Shown piece by piece: positions 19,214 to 29,020 of a DNA stretch of 64,000 bases (positions are counted from its first letter, which is position 1; the number at the start of each line of letters is the position of its first letter). Made by a program: the position numbers and the translations under genes. The notes beneath the pieces are model-generated. The model saw only the letters and a program-made list of their open reading frames with translations, was not told the origin of the DNA and made no database searches. The stretch spans positions 744,001 through 808,000 of the forward strand of contig NZ_JABTCF010000001.1 in NCBI RefSeq assembly GCF_014596745.1, in the 5' to 3' direction. The stretch is from Maribacter aquimaris. Lineage in GTDB: Bacteria; Bacteroidota; Bacteroidia; Flavobacteriales; Flavobacteriaceae.

Positions 19214-20217
19214 TGAAAAAAATAAATATCGCCCTGATCGGGGCAGGTTATATATCGGATTACCATGCTCGTGGACTTTTGACCATGCCCCAAGTAGAAA
19301 TAGTGGCCGTTGTTTCCAAACATCTGGAGAATGCGAAAAAATTTGCATCCAAGTATGACATAAAAAATGCGTATTCCTCGATTACACCCGTAGTTGAAGA
19401 CCCAACCATAGATGCCGTAATCATCAGTACCCCCAATTCCTTCCATGCGCCCTATGCCATTGAATTCCTAAAGAACGGCAAGGATGTGTTTCTGGAAAAA
19501 CCCATGGCCATGAATGCTGGGGAAGGGGAACAAATTGCACAAGTAGCGGAAGAAAAAGACCAATTGGTAATGGTGGGCCATATGTGGCGTTTTGATACGG
19601 ACACCCAATTTATCAAGGATAGCATTGATGCCGGTAAGTTAGGAAAAGTGTTCAAAACCAAAGGATACGGTATTCATGAAAATTGGGGACCTACAGGCTG
19701 GTTTACCCAAAAAAATCTGGCAGGCGGTGGGGCTTTGGCCGATATGGGGGTCCATGCCATTGATACCCTAAGATACTTACTGGGAGACCCTAAACCCGTT
19801 CAGGTTTATGCCAAGATTGCGACGAATTTCGGGGACTATGATGTTGACGATTCCGGGATTATCGTGATTACGTGGGACAATGGAGCGGAAAGCATTATTG
19901 AAAGTGGATGGTGGCATCCACATATGGATGGACCTGAAGCCAGCAGTGGTGTATTCGGTACTGAAGGTTATGCAAGCCTGTTTCCCACATTCTTAAAATT
20001 AAAAAAAGGGGAATCCTCTGAAGAAATAGTGCCTACCCTCCCAAAAAGGGACGAACACTGCGATCAAATCATATACACCCGTCAAATGCAATATTTTATT
20101 GATTGTATCAAGACCAGAAAACACCCTATTCCAGGTTTGAAGGAAGGTCAGGTTGTACTTCGGATTGTCGATGCCGCTTATGAATCAGCAAAAAAACAAA
20201 CAGTAATAAACCTATAG
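19213..20217 (+). CDS. Gfo/Idh/MocA-family NAD(P)-dependent oxidoreductase
   Basis: 334 residues. N-terminal Rossmann fold with IALIGAGYISDYHARGL, then the EKPMA motif characteristic of the family, and a C-terminal alpha/beta substrate domain with GGGALADMGVHAIDTLRYLLG, which carries the usual Asp/His active-site pair. No signal peptide. The ATG overlaps the preceding stop by one base. Family members oxidise or reduce sugar or inositol hydroxyls. In this operon it may make or consume the keto-sugar handled by the aminotransferase. Confidence 0.93.
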   Translation: MKKINIALIGAGYISDYHARGLLTMPQVEIVAVVSKHLENAKKFASKYDIKNAYSSITPVVEDPTIDAVIISTPNSFHAPYAIEFLKNGKDVFLEKPMAMNAGEGEQIAQVAEEKDQLVMVGHMWRFDTDTQFIKDSIDAGKLGKVFKTKGYGIHENWGPTGWFTQKNLAGGGALADMGVHAIDTLRYLLGDPKPVQVYAKIATNFGDYDVDDSGIIVITWDNGAESIIESGWWHPHMDGPEASSGVFGTEGYASLFPTFLKLKKGESSEEIVPTLPKRDEHCDQIIYTRQMQYFIDCIKTRKHPIPGLKEGQVVLRIVDAAYESAKKQTVINL

Positions 20218-20221
20218 TCAC

Positions 20222-21187
20222 ATGACCCACTTGGAAAATTTAAAATATGCCATCGGAATCGATTTAGGGGGAACCTTTGTTAAAGTGGCTTTGGTCTGTG
20301 AAACAGGTGCCATTCGTTTCTCCCACAAACTCCCTATCGGGGTCGATGCCACAAAAAACGTTATTCTAGATACCATTGAACAAATTATTCAAACTGCCCT
20401 TATTGAGTCTTTCGAAAAAAAGCTCCAAGTTGTAGGAATCGGGATCGGCACCCCCGGTATTGTCTTTGATGGAGTTGTTATCGGTGCTGCGGACAACCTC
20501 GACGGATGGGAACAAATTGATCTTTCCGGTTACTTTTCAAAACGTTTTAAACTACCGGTCAGTGTCGATAATGATGCCAATTTAATGGGATATGGCGAAT
20601 TGTACTACGGGGCGGCAAGGGGCTGTACCGATGTCGTATGCCTAACTATAGGCACAGGTATTGGCGGAGCCATTATCATCAATGGATCTGTATACAGCGG
20701 TTACAAAAGCAGGGGCGGTGAATTGGGCCATATTGTTATTGAACATAACGGGGTAAATTGCAATTGTGGTGGCAGGGGCTGTCTTGAAGCCTATGCCTCT
20801 ACCTCGGCATTGATCAGGCGTTACAAGGAATTATCCGGGGATGACAATGAAAGTATCGATGGATACCATATTGTCAAAAAATTTAAACAGGACGATCCTG
20901 ATGCCATAAAATGCATCCAAGAACATACCGAATATCTCGGACACGGTATTGCTTCTTTCATAAACACCTTCGCTCCCCAAAAAATAGTTATAGGAGGGGG
21001 AATCTCGGATGCCGGTCAATTTTATATCGATATGATCCAAAATGTCGCAACACAACATATGATGCCCGATTGCGGGGGACACACTGAAATCGTAGCCGCC
21101 CAGTTAGGCAACATTGCCGGTAGCCTGGGAGCGGCAGCCATGGTTTTTGGGGAAATCAATGGAAAACACCAGTTCAGTGTTGTTTAA
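20222..21187 (+). CDS. ROK-family sugar kinase (glucokinase-like)
   Basis: 321 residues. IGIDLGGTFVKVAL at the N-terminus is the ATP phosphate loop; VDNDANLMGYGE, TIGTGIGGAIIING and the zinc motif CNCGGRGCLE (C180, C182, C187) identify a complete ROK kinase. No HTH. It is the last gene of the rightward operon, 4 bp after the dehydrogenase. Together with the kinase at the left edge it makes two ROK kinases in one locus, suggesting two different released sugars. Confidence 0.93.
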   Translation: MTHLENLKYAIGIDLGGTFVKVALVCETGAIRFSHKLPIGVDATKNVILDTIEQIIQTALIESFEKKLQVVGIGIGTPGIVFDGVVIGAADNLDGWEQIDLSGYFSKRFKLPVSVDNDANLMGYGELYYGAARGCTDVVCLTIGTGIGGAIIINGSVYSGYKSRGGELGHIVIEHNGVNCNCGGRGCLEAYASTSALIRRYKELSGDDNESIDGYHIVKKFKQDDPDAIKCIQEHTEYLGHGIASFINTFAPQKIVIGGGISDAGQFYIDMIQNVATQHMMPDCGGHTEIVAAQLGNIAGSLGAAAMVFGEINGKHQFSVV

Positions 21188-21220
21188 AACGATTTTCACA
21201 GACCCCTTATAAATAAAGCT

Positions 21221-23332
21221 TTATATTTTAGAATAGAAATCCGTAAACCAAGCACTTGAAGGTGCAATAAGAAGAACCACGGACCTAGCCTTGACCAAAT
21301 ACGAATCCCCTTCCACTATTTCCGCATTTTCAAGCAGTACGATATCTTCTGGTGACGGCAAGGAGGTATCGATAATACGAAACCAATTTTTCTTATTGAA
21401 ATCATGGGAATCCGGAATTTCAAATTCCATGTCCTCGGTATAGGCATTACAGGCAAGGAATAACACGGATTCCTTTTTAGCGGATCTTACGGTGCCTGCC
21501 AAACTATGTGAAGTTGGGCTCCAATCCGGCTGCCCCAATCGTATACCGTTCCAATCGATTTGTCGTTTGGTTTGAAGGAATTCCATCAAAGGCAATGCAT
21601 CGTCGGCTTCACTCAAATTCGTATTTAACCGAAAGCCGTTCAATACGCGAACAAAGCGATGAAGTGATGCATTCTTTTCCAGAAGGTCCCAATCGAACCA
21701 ACTGATTTCATTATCCTGGCAATAAGCGTTATTATTCCCTTGCTGTGTTCGTCGAATCTCATCCCCCATCAAGATCATGGGGGTTCCATAAGAAAGAAGG
21801 GTAACCGCCATAAAATTCTTTATCTGCTGTTCCCTTATCCGCTCTATGGCCGGGTCGGTCGACGGTCCTTCCTCCCCATAGTTGTAACTCAGACTATTGT
21901 TGGTCCCATCCCGGTTCTCCTGTCCATTGGCCCAATTGTGTTTAACATTGTAACTGACCAGATCATTTAAGGTAAATCCATCATGGCAGGTTATAAAATT
22001 GATACTCGTATCCGCCGGTTGGTTTTTATGCCCATAAAGATCCGGACTGGCCAATATCCTAGAGGCAAAATTCGATATTGAACCTTCATCACCCCTTAAA
22101 AAACGACGCACATCATCCCGAAACTTACCATTCCATTCTTTCCATTTATCCCCTATAAAGTTACCCACCTGGTAGAGCCCTGCAGCATCCCAGGCTTCGG
22201 CTATGAGTTTGGAACCGGCAAGGATTGGATCCGATTGGATATCCCAGAGTATGGGTGGATTTTGTTGGGGATTACCGAACTCATCCCTTGATAATACGGA
22301 AGCCAAATCAAAACGGAATCCGTCAACATGCATTTCAGAGACCCAAAAACGAAGACTGTCCAAAATCATTTTTCGAGCTATGGAATGGTTGGCATTGATC
22401 GTATTTCCACAGCCAGAATAATTCCCATAGGACCCATCTGCATTCAGTAGGTAATAGGCCTTGTTTTCTATTCCCTTGAAACACAAGGTAGGTCCCTCGA
22501 CCCCATTTTCGGCGGTATGGTTATAGACCACATCGAGAATCACTTCAATATCCGCCTTGTGTAAGGCTTTTACCATGTCGCGGAATTCATCCAGTGGCCC
22601 CAATATATCCTTACGGGAACTATATGCCCTATGAGGGGCGAAAAAAGATACCGGACTATATCCCCAGTAATTCTTTTTCCCTTCTGGGGCATCCTGATTA
22701 TCGAACTGAAATACAGGCAATAATTCCACGGCTGTAATCCCCAAATCCTTTAAATAGGGTATTTTTTCTATCAACCCGGCATAGGTCCCCCTTTTTCCTT
22801 CTTCCATACCTGAATTAGGATGTTTGGTAAAACCTTTTACATGCAGTTCATAAATAATGGTCTGTGCAAAGGAATGACGAAGACAGCGATCTTCTTCCCA
22901 ATCATAGGTGCTGGTATCTACCACAACACTTTTCATGGCACTGCTGACATTATTACCGGGTCTGGTCGCTAACTCACGTTGATATGTCCGTGATGTGACC
23001 ACCAATTTACTATAAGGGTCCAACAAGACTTTTTGGGAATCAAAGCGGTAACCATGTTCAGGACTGAACGGACCGTAGATGCGATAGGCATATATTTGAC
23101 CAGCCTTTATACCTGGAACGAAAACATGCCAATAGGTCTCCGTTCTATTCTGTTTATTATCAAGAATTATCGTTTCTTTAGGTTCGGAATCGTCCGGATC
23201 ATTGAAAAACAACAACTCCACAGCGGTGCTGTTCTTGGAAAAAAGACTGAAATTAACCCCATTGGCCTTAAGCGATGCTCCGATCGGGTAAGGCCAACCT
23301 TTTGTAGTTTGCCTATTTGTTTTCAAAATCAT
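21221..23332 (-). CDS. glgX: GlgX-type glycogen debranching enzyme (GH13)
   Basis: 703 residues. N-terminal CBM48 domain (about 15-110), then a GH13 barrel with DVVYNHT, GFRFDLASV (nucleophile D342), LIAEAWD (acid E379) and FITCHDGFTLNDLVSYN, ending in a beta-sandwich. The long loop and GNYSGCGNTIN segment are typical of GlgX/TreX isoamylases, which cleave alpha-1,6 branches of phosphorylase-limit glycogen in the cytoplasm. Its ATG overlaps the amylase stop by one base. It is the last gene of a three-gene leftward operon with amylase and a pyruvate kinase-like gene; the upstream control region carries a TGAC-N4-type box. Confidence 0.93.
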   Translation of the reverse strand: MILKTNRQTTKGWPYPIGASLKANGVNFSLFSKNSTAVELLFFNDPDDSEPKETIILDNKQNRTETYWHVFVPGIKAGQIYAYRIYGPFSPEHGYRFDSQKVLLDPYSKLVVTSRTYQRELATRPGNNVSSAMKSVVVDTSTYDWEEDRCLRHSFAQTIIYELHVKGFTKHPNSGMEEGKRGTYAGLIEKIPYLKDLGITAVELLPVFQFDNQDAPEGKKNYWGYSPVSFFAPHRAYSSRKDILGPLDEFRDMVKALHKADIEVILDVVYNHTAENGVEGPTLCFKGIENKAYYLLNADGSYGNYSGCGNTINANHSIARKMILDSLRFWVSEMHVDGFRFDLASVLSRDEFGNPQQNPPILWDIQSDPILAGSKLIAEAWDAAGLYQVGNFIGDKWKEWNGKFRDDVRRFLRGDEGSISNFASRILASPDLYGHKNQPADTSINFITCHDGFTLNDLVSYNVKHNWANGQENRDGTNNSLSYNYGEEGPSTDPAIERIREQQIKNFMAVTLLSYGTPMILMGDEIRRTQQGNNNAYCQDNEISWFDWDLLEKNASLHRFVRVLNGFRLNTNLSEADDALPLMEFLQTKRQIDWNGIRLGQPDWSPTSHSLAGTVRSAKKESVLFLACNAYTEDMEFEIPDSHDFNKKNWFRIIDTSLPSPEDIVLLENAEIVEGDSYLVKARSVVLLIAPSSAWFTDFYSKI

Positions 23333-24501
23333 TAATTCTCTTGATTTCTATATTTTGTTATCAAATTTTTAAATCCTTCAATAAATTGCCTATTAATAGC
23401 ATTCCAATCCATTGGTGCCCTTACGGCCAAATCGGAATGGGGGATCGAATTGTGGATAGGCACCTTGTTAAACCGACAATTTTCAGTACCGTAATAGATT
23501 ACCACAGGCTGTCCGGTTGAAAGCAATATTTCGAAGGCATTCAACATAACTTGGATGTTCCCTTTGCAATGCAAAAGAAACCGATCCATATCATGATTGT
23601 CCAAGAAAGTGACCATAATATAATCGGTGGGAACCTGTTGAAAGTGTTTCTGTATTTTGGATTTCAATTCTTTGTTGGATAGCAGATCTTCCCCATTTTT
23701 AACCGCTTCGACCAGAATATTGTTCAAGGCAAAATCCAACACCCCATCCAACTCCCCATAATACTCCAGTTGAATCCCTTCCTGTGATATTCCAAATTTC
23801 CGTTTACGTGTTTTGTCTTTTAATCCGGTGGTCTTGATCAGTTTTTTATCCAAACCATCACACCAAACCTCCCCTATGAATACGGCTTTGGGATATTTCG
23901 CCTTCATTGTCCTCTTGAATACCTTCCAAAACCTGTGTGATGGACCTATGGCATGGTCTATTCTATAACCATCGAGTCCCAATGACAACCAATAATCGGC
24001 AACCCCCAACATGTAGTTCCTGGCTTCCTTATTGTTCAGGTTTAATTTGGGCAACTCCCCAAAATCCAAGAAACAACGATATTGATCAGGCCAATTTTCG
24101 AAAATGAACCAATCGTAATATTTACTGTTCTTATTATGCTGGGCATCGAGAAAAAAGGGATGCTGATTCGAACAATGGTTGGGGACAAAATCCGCAATAA
24201 CATACAATCCTTTTGCGTGTGCTTCACGAATCAGGCTTTTTAAATCGTCCTCTGTACCAAAGTGGGGGTCGACTTTTTTAAAATCGGTGATGTGGTAGCC
24301 ATGATAATTAAGGGTTTGGTAAAACGGTGATAGCCAAAGCACATTAATACCCAAATCCACGAAGTAATCCAATTTTTGTAACACGCCGTTGATAGTCCCA
24401 CCTAGAAACCCTGGGGAATTTCTTGTTTCCTCCAAGCCATTGAACCTATCGATAAAAACTTGATAGACTACCGCTTTCCTAAACCAATCAAGGGTGCTCA
24501 T
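23332..24501 (-). CDS. cytoplasmic alpha-amylase-family glycosidase (GH13)
   Basis: 389 residues, short for the family and without signal peptide. GH13 motifs are all present: DFVPNH, GYRIDHA (nucleophile Asp), FIGEVW (acid Glu) and FLDNHDMDRF. The C-terminal beta domain is truncated or very small. It probably cuts alpha-1,4 bonds of glycogen or maltodextrin inside the cell. It overlaps both neighbours: its start overlaps the end of the pyruvate kinase-like gene by 4 bp, and its stop overlaps the GlgX start by 1 bp. This is tight translational coupling. Confidence 0.9.
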   Translation of the reverse strand: MSTLDWFRKAVVYQVFIDRFNGLEETRNSPGFLGGTINGVLQKLDYFVDLGINVLWLSPFYQTLNYHGYHITDFKKVDPHFGTEDDLKSLIREAHAKGLYVIADFVPNHCSNQHPFFLDAQHNKNSKYYDWFIFENWPDQYRCFLDFGELPKLNLNNKEARNYMLGVADYWLSLGLDGYRIDHAIGPSHRFWKVFKRTMKAKYPKAVFIGEVWCDGLDKKLIKTTGLKDKTRKRKFGISQEGIQLEYYGELDGVLDFALNNILVEAVKNGEDLLSNKELKSKIQKHFQQVPTDYIMVTFLDNHDMDRFLLHCKGNIQVMLNAFEILLSTGQPVVIYYGTENCRFNKVPIHNSIPHSDLAVRAPMDWNAINRQFIEGFKNLITKYRNQEN

Positions 24502-26318
24502 AGCTTTTCCATCTTTGGGAGCATTTTTTCATTTTTTTCATGAAATTGTTCCATACGGGAAAGGATTTTATCCAATAATTGCAATACATCATTGATATAA
24601 GGTCCTTTGTTCAACATTACGCATTCTGCCTTCAGTGAGGCTGTTGCATCGGTAATCTCTGCCCTGGAGGGCAACCCCTTTTTCGCATAGCTCTCCAGAA
24701 CCTGTGTGGCCCATACCACAGGAACATGGGCGGCCCCGCATAAGGTCAATATTTCTTCCTGAACCTTCCCAATGGCATCCCATCCCGTTTCTACGGCAAG
24801 GTCTCCCCTAGCGATCATAACGCCTATATATTCAACCTTCATAGCCGTAAGAAGAATCTCAAAAAGGTTATCAAATGCAAATCGGGTCTCTATTTTAAGA
24901 ATAATACTCAATTTATTGACAGCATCCCATTTTTCCAATTCAGCCAACAACTCCTCTACATCCTTCTTGGAATTCACAAAGGAAAAATTGACCACATCGG
25001 CATGTTTCACCACAAACTCCAGATCGATCTTATCTTTTTCAGTAAGTCCACTGATACCCAATTCGGTAGTGGGAAAGTTCATTCCCTTTTCAGCCTTCAA
25101 TTTAGACCCCTTTTCATTGGCCCGCACAATGCGTACCTCAATGCGGTCCGAAAACAGGCTTTCGATACGTCCTTCTATCTTTCCATCATCGAATAAAATC
25201 GTCTCCCCTACTTTTACGCGGTCAAATACCTCAGGAAGCTGACAGGAGATGATCGCCTGCTCATTAAGATTCCCGTCTTCATCAAATTTTGCGGGAACCC
25301 CCATCTGATTGCCTCTTGTGATCGTAAGCATGTCATTGGTCCTCAATAAAATCGACTGCTCAATCGCAGGAAGCTCCCCAACAACTACCTTTCCCAAATC
25401 CCGATTTAAACACTCCAAAGTTGTACCTGTACTTACATAACACGTTTTCCTGCAATGTAACAATACCTGCTTATCACCGACATTTATCACCTTCAGTTTT
25501 CGCTTCTTGTTTCTTGTATCGGTTAGGGTCAACATATCACCTTCCTCCAATTTCTGAAACCATTCCAAATCGACAGGTAACGTATTTGGTTCCGAAGTAT
25601 CTTTGATTTCAGGTACTAAAACCAAAAGTGTTGGACTAACGACGATGCCACTTTCATTGCGTTTGGGTGTGAACTTTCGAATCTTGGGTCCAGGCGTAAT
25701 ATAGCCTGTCCTTATCTTGGGTCCGGCCAGATCCATTGTGATCTTCACCTTTCTACCAATGGCTTTTGAGGCTTTCTGCACATTCAGAATGATATTTTCC
25801 CATATCACGGGATTATCATGGGCACAATTGATCCGCGCACAGTTCATGCCATGAAGCACCATATCATACACCATTTGATAATCATTGGCTGCTTGGGTAG
25901 GCAAGGTTACCATAATACGTACCCTTCTGCCTTTAGAGCGATTCCCCAGAAGCTCTTTTGTGTGTTTGGTCAGTAGTCTTTTTCCGTTTTTTATGGATAG
26001 TCCCGCTTTCAAGTTTTGCGCGGGATGCTCCCCTATTAGGCTATAGAGGATAAATCTGGTCTTTAACAAACTGGACATTAAATGACCTTCGGCTTTGGCC
26101 AATCTTGTTAAACCTAGATTCTGTAATTGTTTTTGTATGGTTCTTAGATCGAACTTTCTAAAAGCGTTATAATGGATTAAATTCCTAGCGCTTTTATGAT
26201 AATCTGGGTGAATCTGTTCCAAAAGTGTATCAGCTTCCTTTTCTTCCCGTTTAATGGCAACAATAATGGTTTCGATCTGTGCAATCAACTCCTTTATCTT
26301 ATCAGTCTTTATCTTCAT
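24498..26318 (-). CDS. atypical pyruvate kinase-like protein with helical N-terminal extension
   Basis: 606 residues. Residues 1 to about 130 are a charged helical extension. The pyruvate kinase barrel follows, starting at RRVRIMVTLPTQAAND, with MNCARINCAHD, KITMDLAGPKIRTG, IILKIETRFAFDNL (catalytic Lys), MIARGDLAVE and ATQVLESYAKKGLPSRAEITDAT. The B domain is modified by an extra basic segment. The usual C-terminal allosteric domain is absent, and NKGPY replaces the SGETA motif. It may be an unregulated pyruvate kinase or a relative with another enolate substrate. Being first in an operon with amylase and GlgX points to glycogen-to-pyruvate flux. Confidence 0.8.
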   Translation of the reverse strand: MKIKTDKIKELIAQIETIIVAIKREEKEADTLLEQIHPDYHKSARNLIHYNAFRKFDLRTIQKQLQNLGLTRLAKAEGHLMSSLLKTRFILYSLIGEHPAQNLKAGLSIKNGKRLLTKHTKELLGNRSKGRRVRIMVTLPTQAANDYQMVYDMVLHGMNCARINCAHDNPVIWENIILNVQKASKAIGRKVKITMDLAGPKIRTGYITPGPKIRKFTPKRNESGIVVSPTLLVLVPEIKDTSEPNTLPVDLEWFQKLEEGDMLTLTDTRNKKRKLKVINVGDKQVLLHCRKTCYVSTGTTLECLNRDLGKVVVGELPAIEQSILLRTNDMLTITRGNQMGVPAKFDEDGNLNEQAIISCQLPEVFDRVKVGETILFDDGKIEGRIESLFSDRIEVRIVRANEKGSKLKAEKGMNFPTTELGISGLTEKDKIDLEFVVKHADVVNFSFVNSKKDVEELLAELEKWDAVNKLSIILKIETRFAFDNLFEILLTAMKVEYIGVMIARGDLAVETGWDAIGKVQEEILTLCGAAHVPVVWATQVLESYAKKGLPSRAEITDATASLKAECVMLNKGPYINDVLQLLDKILSRMEQFHEKNEKMLPKMEKL

Positions 26319-26352
26319 TCGCCTCAGTTTTAAATCAGGAATCGTTAATGTA

Positions 26353-26395
26353 CAAATATACCTGAGACCTTATGACCAAATCATGACATTGATCA
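26353..26395 (-). promoter_or_regulatory. TGAC-N4-type operator with -7 element, pyruvate kinase/amylase/GlgX operon
   Basis: The palindrome-like box TGACATTGATCA (26384-26395) is one mismatch from full TGAC-N4-GTCA symmetry. TATATTTG (complement of 26353-26360) is a perfect TAnnTTTG -7 element exactly 23 bp from the box. The start codon is 35 bp further on. A second near-box (26373-26383, TGACCAAATCA) overlaps it partly. Confidence 0.65.
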
Positions 26396-26650
26396 TAATC
26401 TAATAGGATTGACCCCAATTTTTATGGTATTATTGGCAATCCCGTAAAGTCTGAGTGGAAAAAGGATTCATCAAATGATAAAAAATTCATTTTCCCTAAA
26501 AAAATGTGGGATATTAAGGTTTTCTTTTAAGGATATACGGGTCGTCAAGATGTTAAAGCTACCTTTTATTATAGGTACTGTGTCAAAAAACAAATCTTTT
26601 CTTTAAAAATTTAGGAAACAAATTGATTTATCGATCGTTCAGACTCCATC

Positions 26651-27325
26651 CTACTCCCCTTCAATACTATGGTCAAATCTTTCATTAGGCATACCAATGA
26701 CCCCCCTAATGAAACCATGGACAATAGCAATTGGCAAAAAAAGGAAGCCCAATAGTAGTGTTTTCAATTCGTAAAACAAGGAACTGTCTTTATATGGCTT
26801 TCCTTTTAGTCTGGATAGCAATGCGCTAAGGGGAATTCCGTACATATTCCCAACGATCATCATTTGACTGGCCGAAAGTATGATTTTTGCTTTTTCCCCT
26901 CCATATTCCTTGACAATGGCATCGTAAGCGTATTTCTTTGGGTACCCTCTTGAATCAGCAAAATATTGGGCAAAGAGAATCGCTTTTGCTTCTTCAGGCT
27001 TAATGAAACTACCACCGCCACCTTCGCTTAGAAAGCTGTTTATCTCTTTATTGCCCATCCCTTGACGCAATGCCATTTTAGCATGGCCGTATGAGCAGAT
27101 CGCACAACCGTTTACTTCGGTAATTGCCAAGTGGATACGTTTCACGAAATTTTGGTCCACTAATTTACTTTTTTTATTTCCAATTAATTTGGACATTGCC
27201 CTTGGGGCAAAAACAGTAGCGCGATACATTTCCCTTAAACTGAATTTACGTTTAAATTCCATTCTTGGACTTATCGTTCTCGGTAAGGTCATATCCTCTT
27301 CCATTTTCGTATTTCCATTACGCAT
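26651..27325 (-). CDS. AhpD-like/carboxymuconolactone decarboxylase-family protein
   Basis: 224 residues, all-helical. The redox motif C74-x2-C77-x3-H81, with E70 four residues before the first Cys, matches the AhpD-type proton relay and CxxC centre. A C-terminal hydrophobic segment (about 190-212) may anchor it to the membrane, which is unusual for the family. AhpD-like proteins reduce peroxiredoxins or act as thiol peroxidases; the partner is unknown. It stands alone; the 332-bp spacer on its downstream side holds the amylase-operon promoter. Confidence 0.8.
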   Translation of the reverse strand: MRNGNTKMEEDMTLPRTISPRMEFKRKFSLREMYRATVFAPRAMSKLIGNKKSKLVDQNFVKRIHLAITEVNGCAICSYGHAKMALRQGMGNKEINSFLSEGGGGSFIKPEEAKAILFAQYFADSRGYPKKYAYDAIVKEYGGEKAKIILSASQMMIVGNMYGIPLSALLSRLKGKPYKDSSLFYELKTLLLGFLFLPIAIVHGFIRGVIGMPNERFDHSIEGE

Positions 27326-28059
27326 TCGCTTCCTTATTTCTTCACATGTTACGTCCTAAAATACGGCTTCGTAATAGTATTCAAATAAGCCCGTGCCTGG
27401 CAATAAATCCTACACGGTGTGCCTGTTGCACAATTCCCTTTCCCCAAAAGATCTATAAAAATCGATTGCTGGCATCAAGTATCCTATCTGAAAAACAACT
27501 GCCTTAAAAAACGTTTATTGAAGTCCGTATTATTGTGTGGCGTAAGATTCCATTGTGCGGTTTATACCCTAAAGTTAATAAATAATATACAGATGGAATG
27601 ACCACGATCCCCATCGCTTTGCGGTTCGTAAATGGGCTTTTGCACAATTTCCGTATCCCGTAAATCAATAAAAAACAATTTAACGCAATAGTAATACCGA
27701 TTTATTCATAAATTACCTTTAAAACCTGTTATTTTTGTACGCTCCTAGCGCACCAAGGATTTTGGGAACCCGCTAAAATAGTTTGTAAGGAATCTTCCTG
27801 AATTTGGGCGATATGGGAGAAACCAAAACCGACCATCACATGGAGGCATCAGGTTTTTTTTATGGACAGAACGGACATTTGGTCCCCCAACACAACACCT
27901 TCTTGAAACTATGGGATTGTCTGTGTTTCGCCAACAAAATATAGTTTTTGGCAAGTACCGGTCCCGAACCATCCCCATGAAGGCATTTTAGGTGGTTTTT
28001 GGGGGGATTACCGATTAAATTGGAACCCTGTTTGGGTTCCCCATTAAAATATTAGATAA
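27326..28059. other. 734-bp spacer without a supported gene
   Basis: Open frames here are short and have no recognisable protein features. Two stretches that begin with TTGCACAATT (near 27425 and 27643) look loosely alike over about 45 bp. A small hairpin (GGAACCC stem, 28022-28040) lies just before the FRG-domain gene. I see no operator of the TGAC-N4-GTCA type. Confidence 0.5.
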
Positions 28060-28875
28060 ATGACAGATTTCGAGTTGTTTGAACCTAAGAATTGGATAGA
28101 ACTCCAAGAATTTTTATTCAATGAAAAGGACCATAAAATAGATAGGTTTAGATCCCCATATGCGTATAGGGGTGTTTATGATGCGGAATTTGGTTTAGAG
28201 CCCAGTCTGCAAAGAATGGGAAGGAAACCTTCGAAGGTTGAAGGTACCATGATCAGAAACTTTAAAAAGTACTCTCCGATAAACACTTTGACCGACGATT
28301 ATAACAACCTATGGAACTGGATGACGTTAGGACAACACCACGGACTCCCCACAAGGCTTATTGACTGGACCCACTCACCCAATGTTGCTTTACATTTTTT
28401 AACGGAGGACATGGACACCTATGATGTCGACGGTGCCATCTGGATGGTAAACTATGTAGCCCTTAGGGATCAATTGCCGGAAGAACTTAAAACCCCCATT
28501 TTCAACAAGGACATATTCTATTTTAGCTCAACGGAATTGCAACAGACCATAGGTAATTCCTTAGAGCAATTATATGATTTTTCAAGTAGGAATGCCAATA
28601 CCATGATATTTTTTGAGCCTCCCTCCCTTGATGATCGCATCATAAACCAATTCGCTCTTTTTTCGTTTATGCTAGATCCGGATTCCAATCCATTGGAATG
28701 GCTTAAAAAGCATCCCAAATATTTAAAAAAGGTAATTATACCTTCAGGACTAAAGTGGGAAATCAGGGATAAGCTCGACCAGGCCAATATTACGGAAAGA
28801 ATCATATATCCTGGCTTGGAGGGTATATCCAAATGGCTCAAAAGATGGTATAGCGACAAGAACAAACTTAAGTAA
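28060..28875 (+). CDS. FRG-domain protein
   Basis: 271 residues. The FRG domain occupies about 10-160, with the YRG core in SPYAYRGVYDA and the signature QHHGLPTRLIDWTHSPNVALHF. The remainder holds a conserved IIPSGLKWEIRDKLDQANITERIIYPGLEGISKWL tail, split here only for description. The domain's biochemical activity is unknown. FRG proteins are frequent in phage-defence loci and mobile regions. This one is solitary, next to tRNA-derived repeats, which fits horizontally acquired DNA. Confidence 0.8.
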   Translation: MTDFELFEPKNWIELQEFLFNEKDHKIDRFRSPYAYRGVYDAEFGLEPSLQRMGRKPSKVEGTMIRNFKKYSPINTLTDDYNNLWNWMTLGQHHGLPTRLIDWTHSPNVALHFLTEDMDTYDVDGAIWMVNYVALRDQLPEELKTPIFNKDIFYFSSTELQQTIGNSLEQLYDFSSRNANTMIFFEPPSLDDRIINQFALFSFMLDPDSNPLEWLKKHPKYLKKVIIPSGLKWEIRDKLDQANITERIIYPGLEGISKWLKRWYSDKNKLK

Positions 28876-29020
28876 TACGCCATTGCTAAAAACAGATTTC
28901 ACCAAAATAAAACCGAGGTAAGGGCCAAATGCCAAGTGATCACGGTACCCCTCTAGTGCACATGGAAAGGGAAAAGCTCCCGTCTTCAACGTTTTATGTT
29001 ACCTACGGTCCATACCAATC

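Noticed and set aside
26373-26383. TGACCAAATCA as a second copy of the stress box
   Set aside because: It is 11 bp with shifted half-sites and no -7 element at the right distance.
27745-27978. Open frame of 77 codons on the minus strand
   Set aside because: No start-site features, low-complexity composition and no family resemblance; lies in a spacer with no other coding signal.
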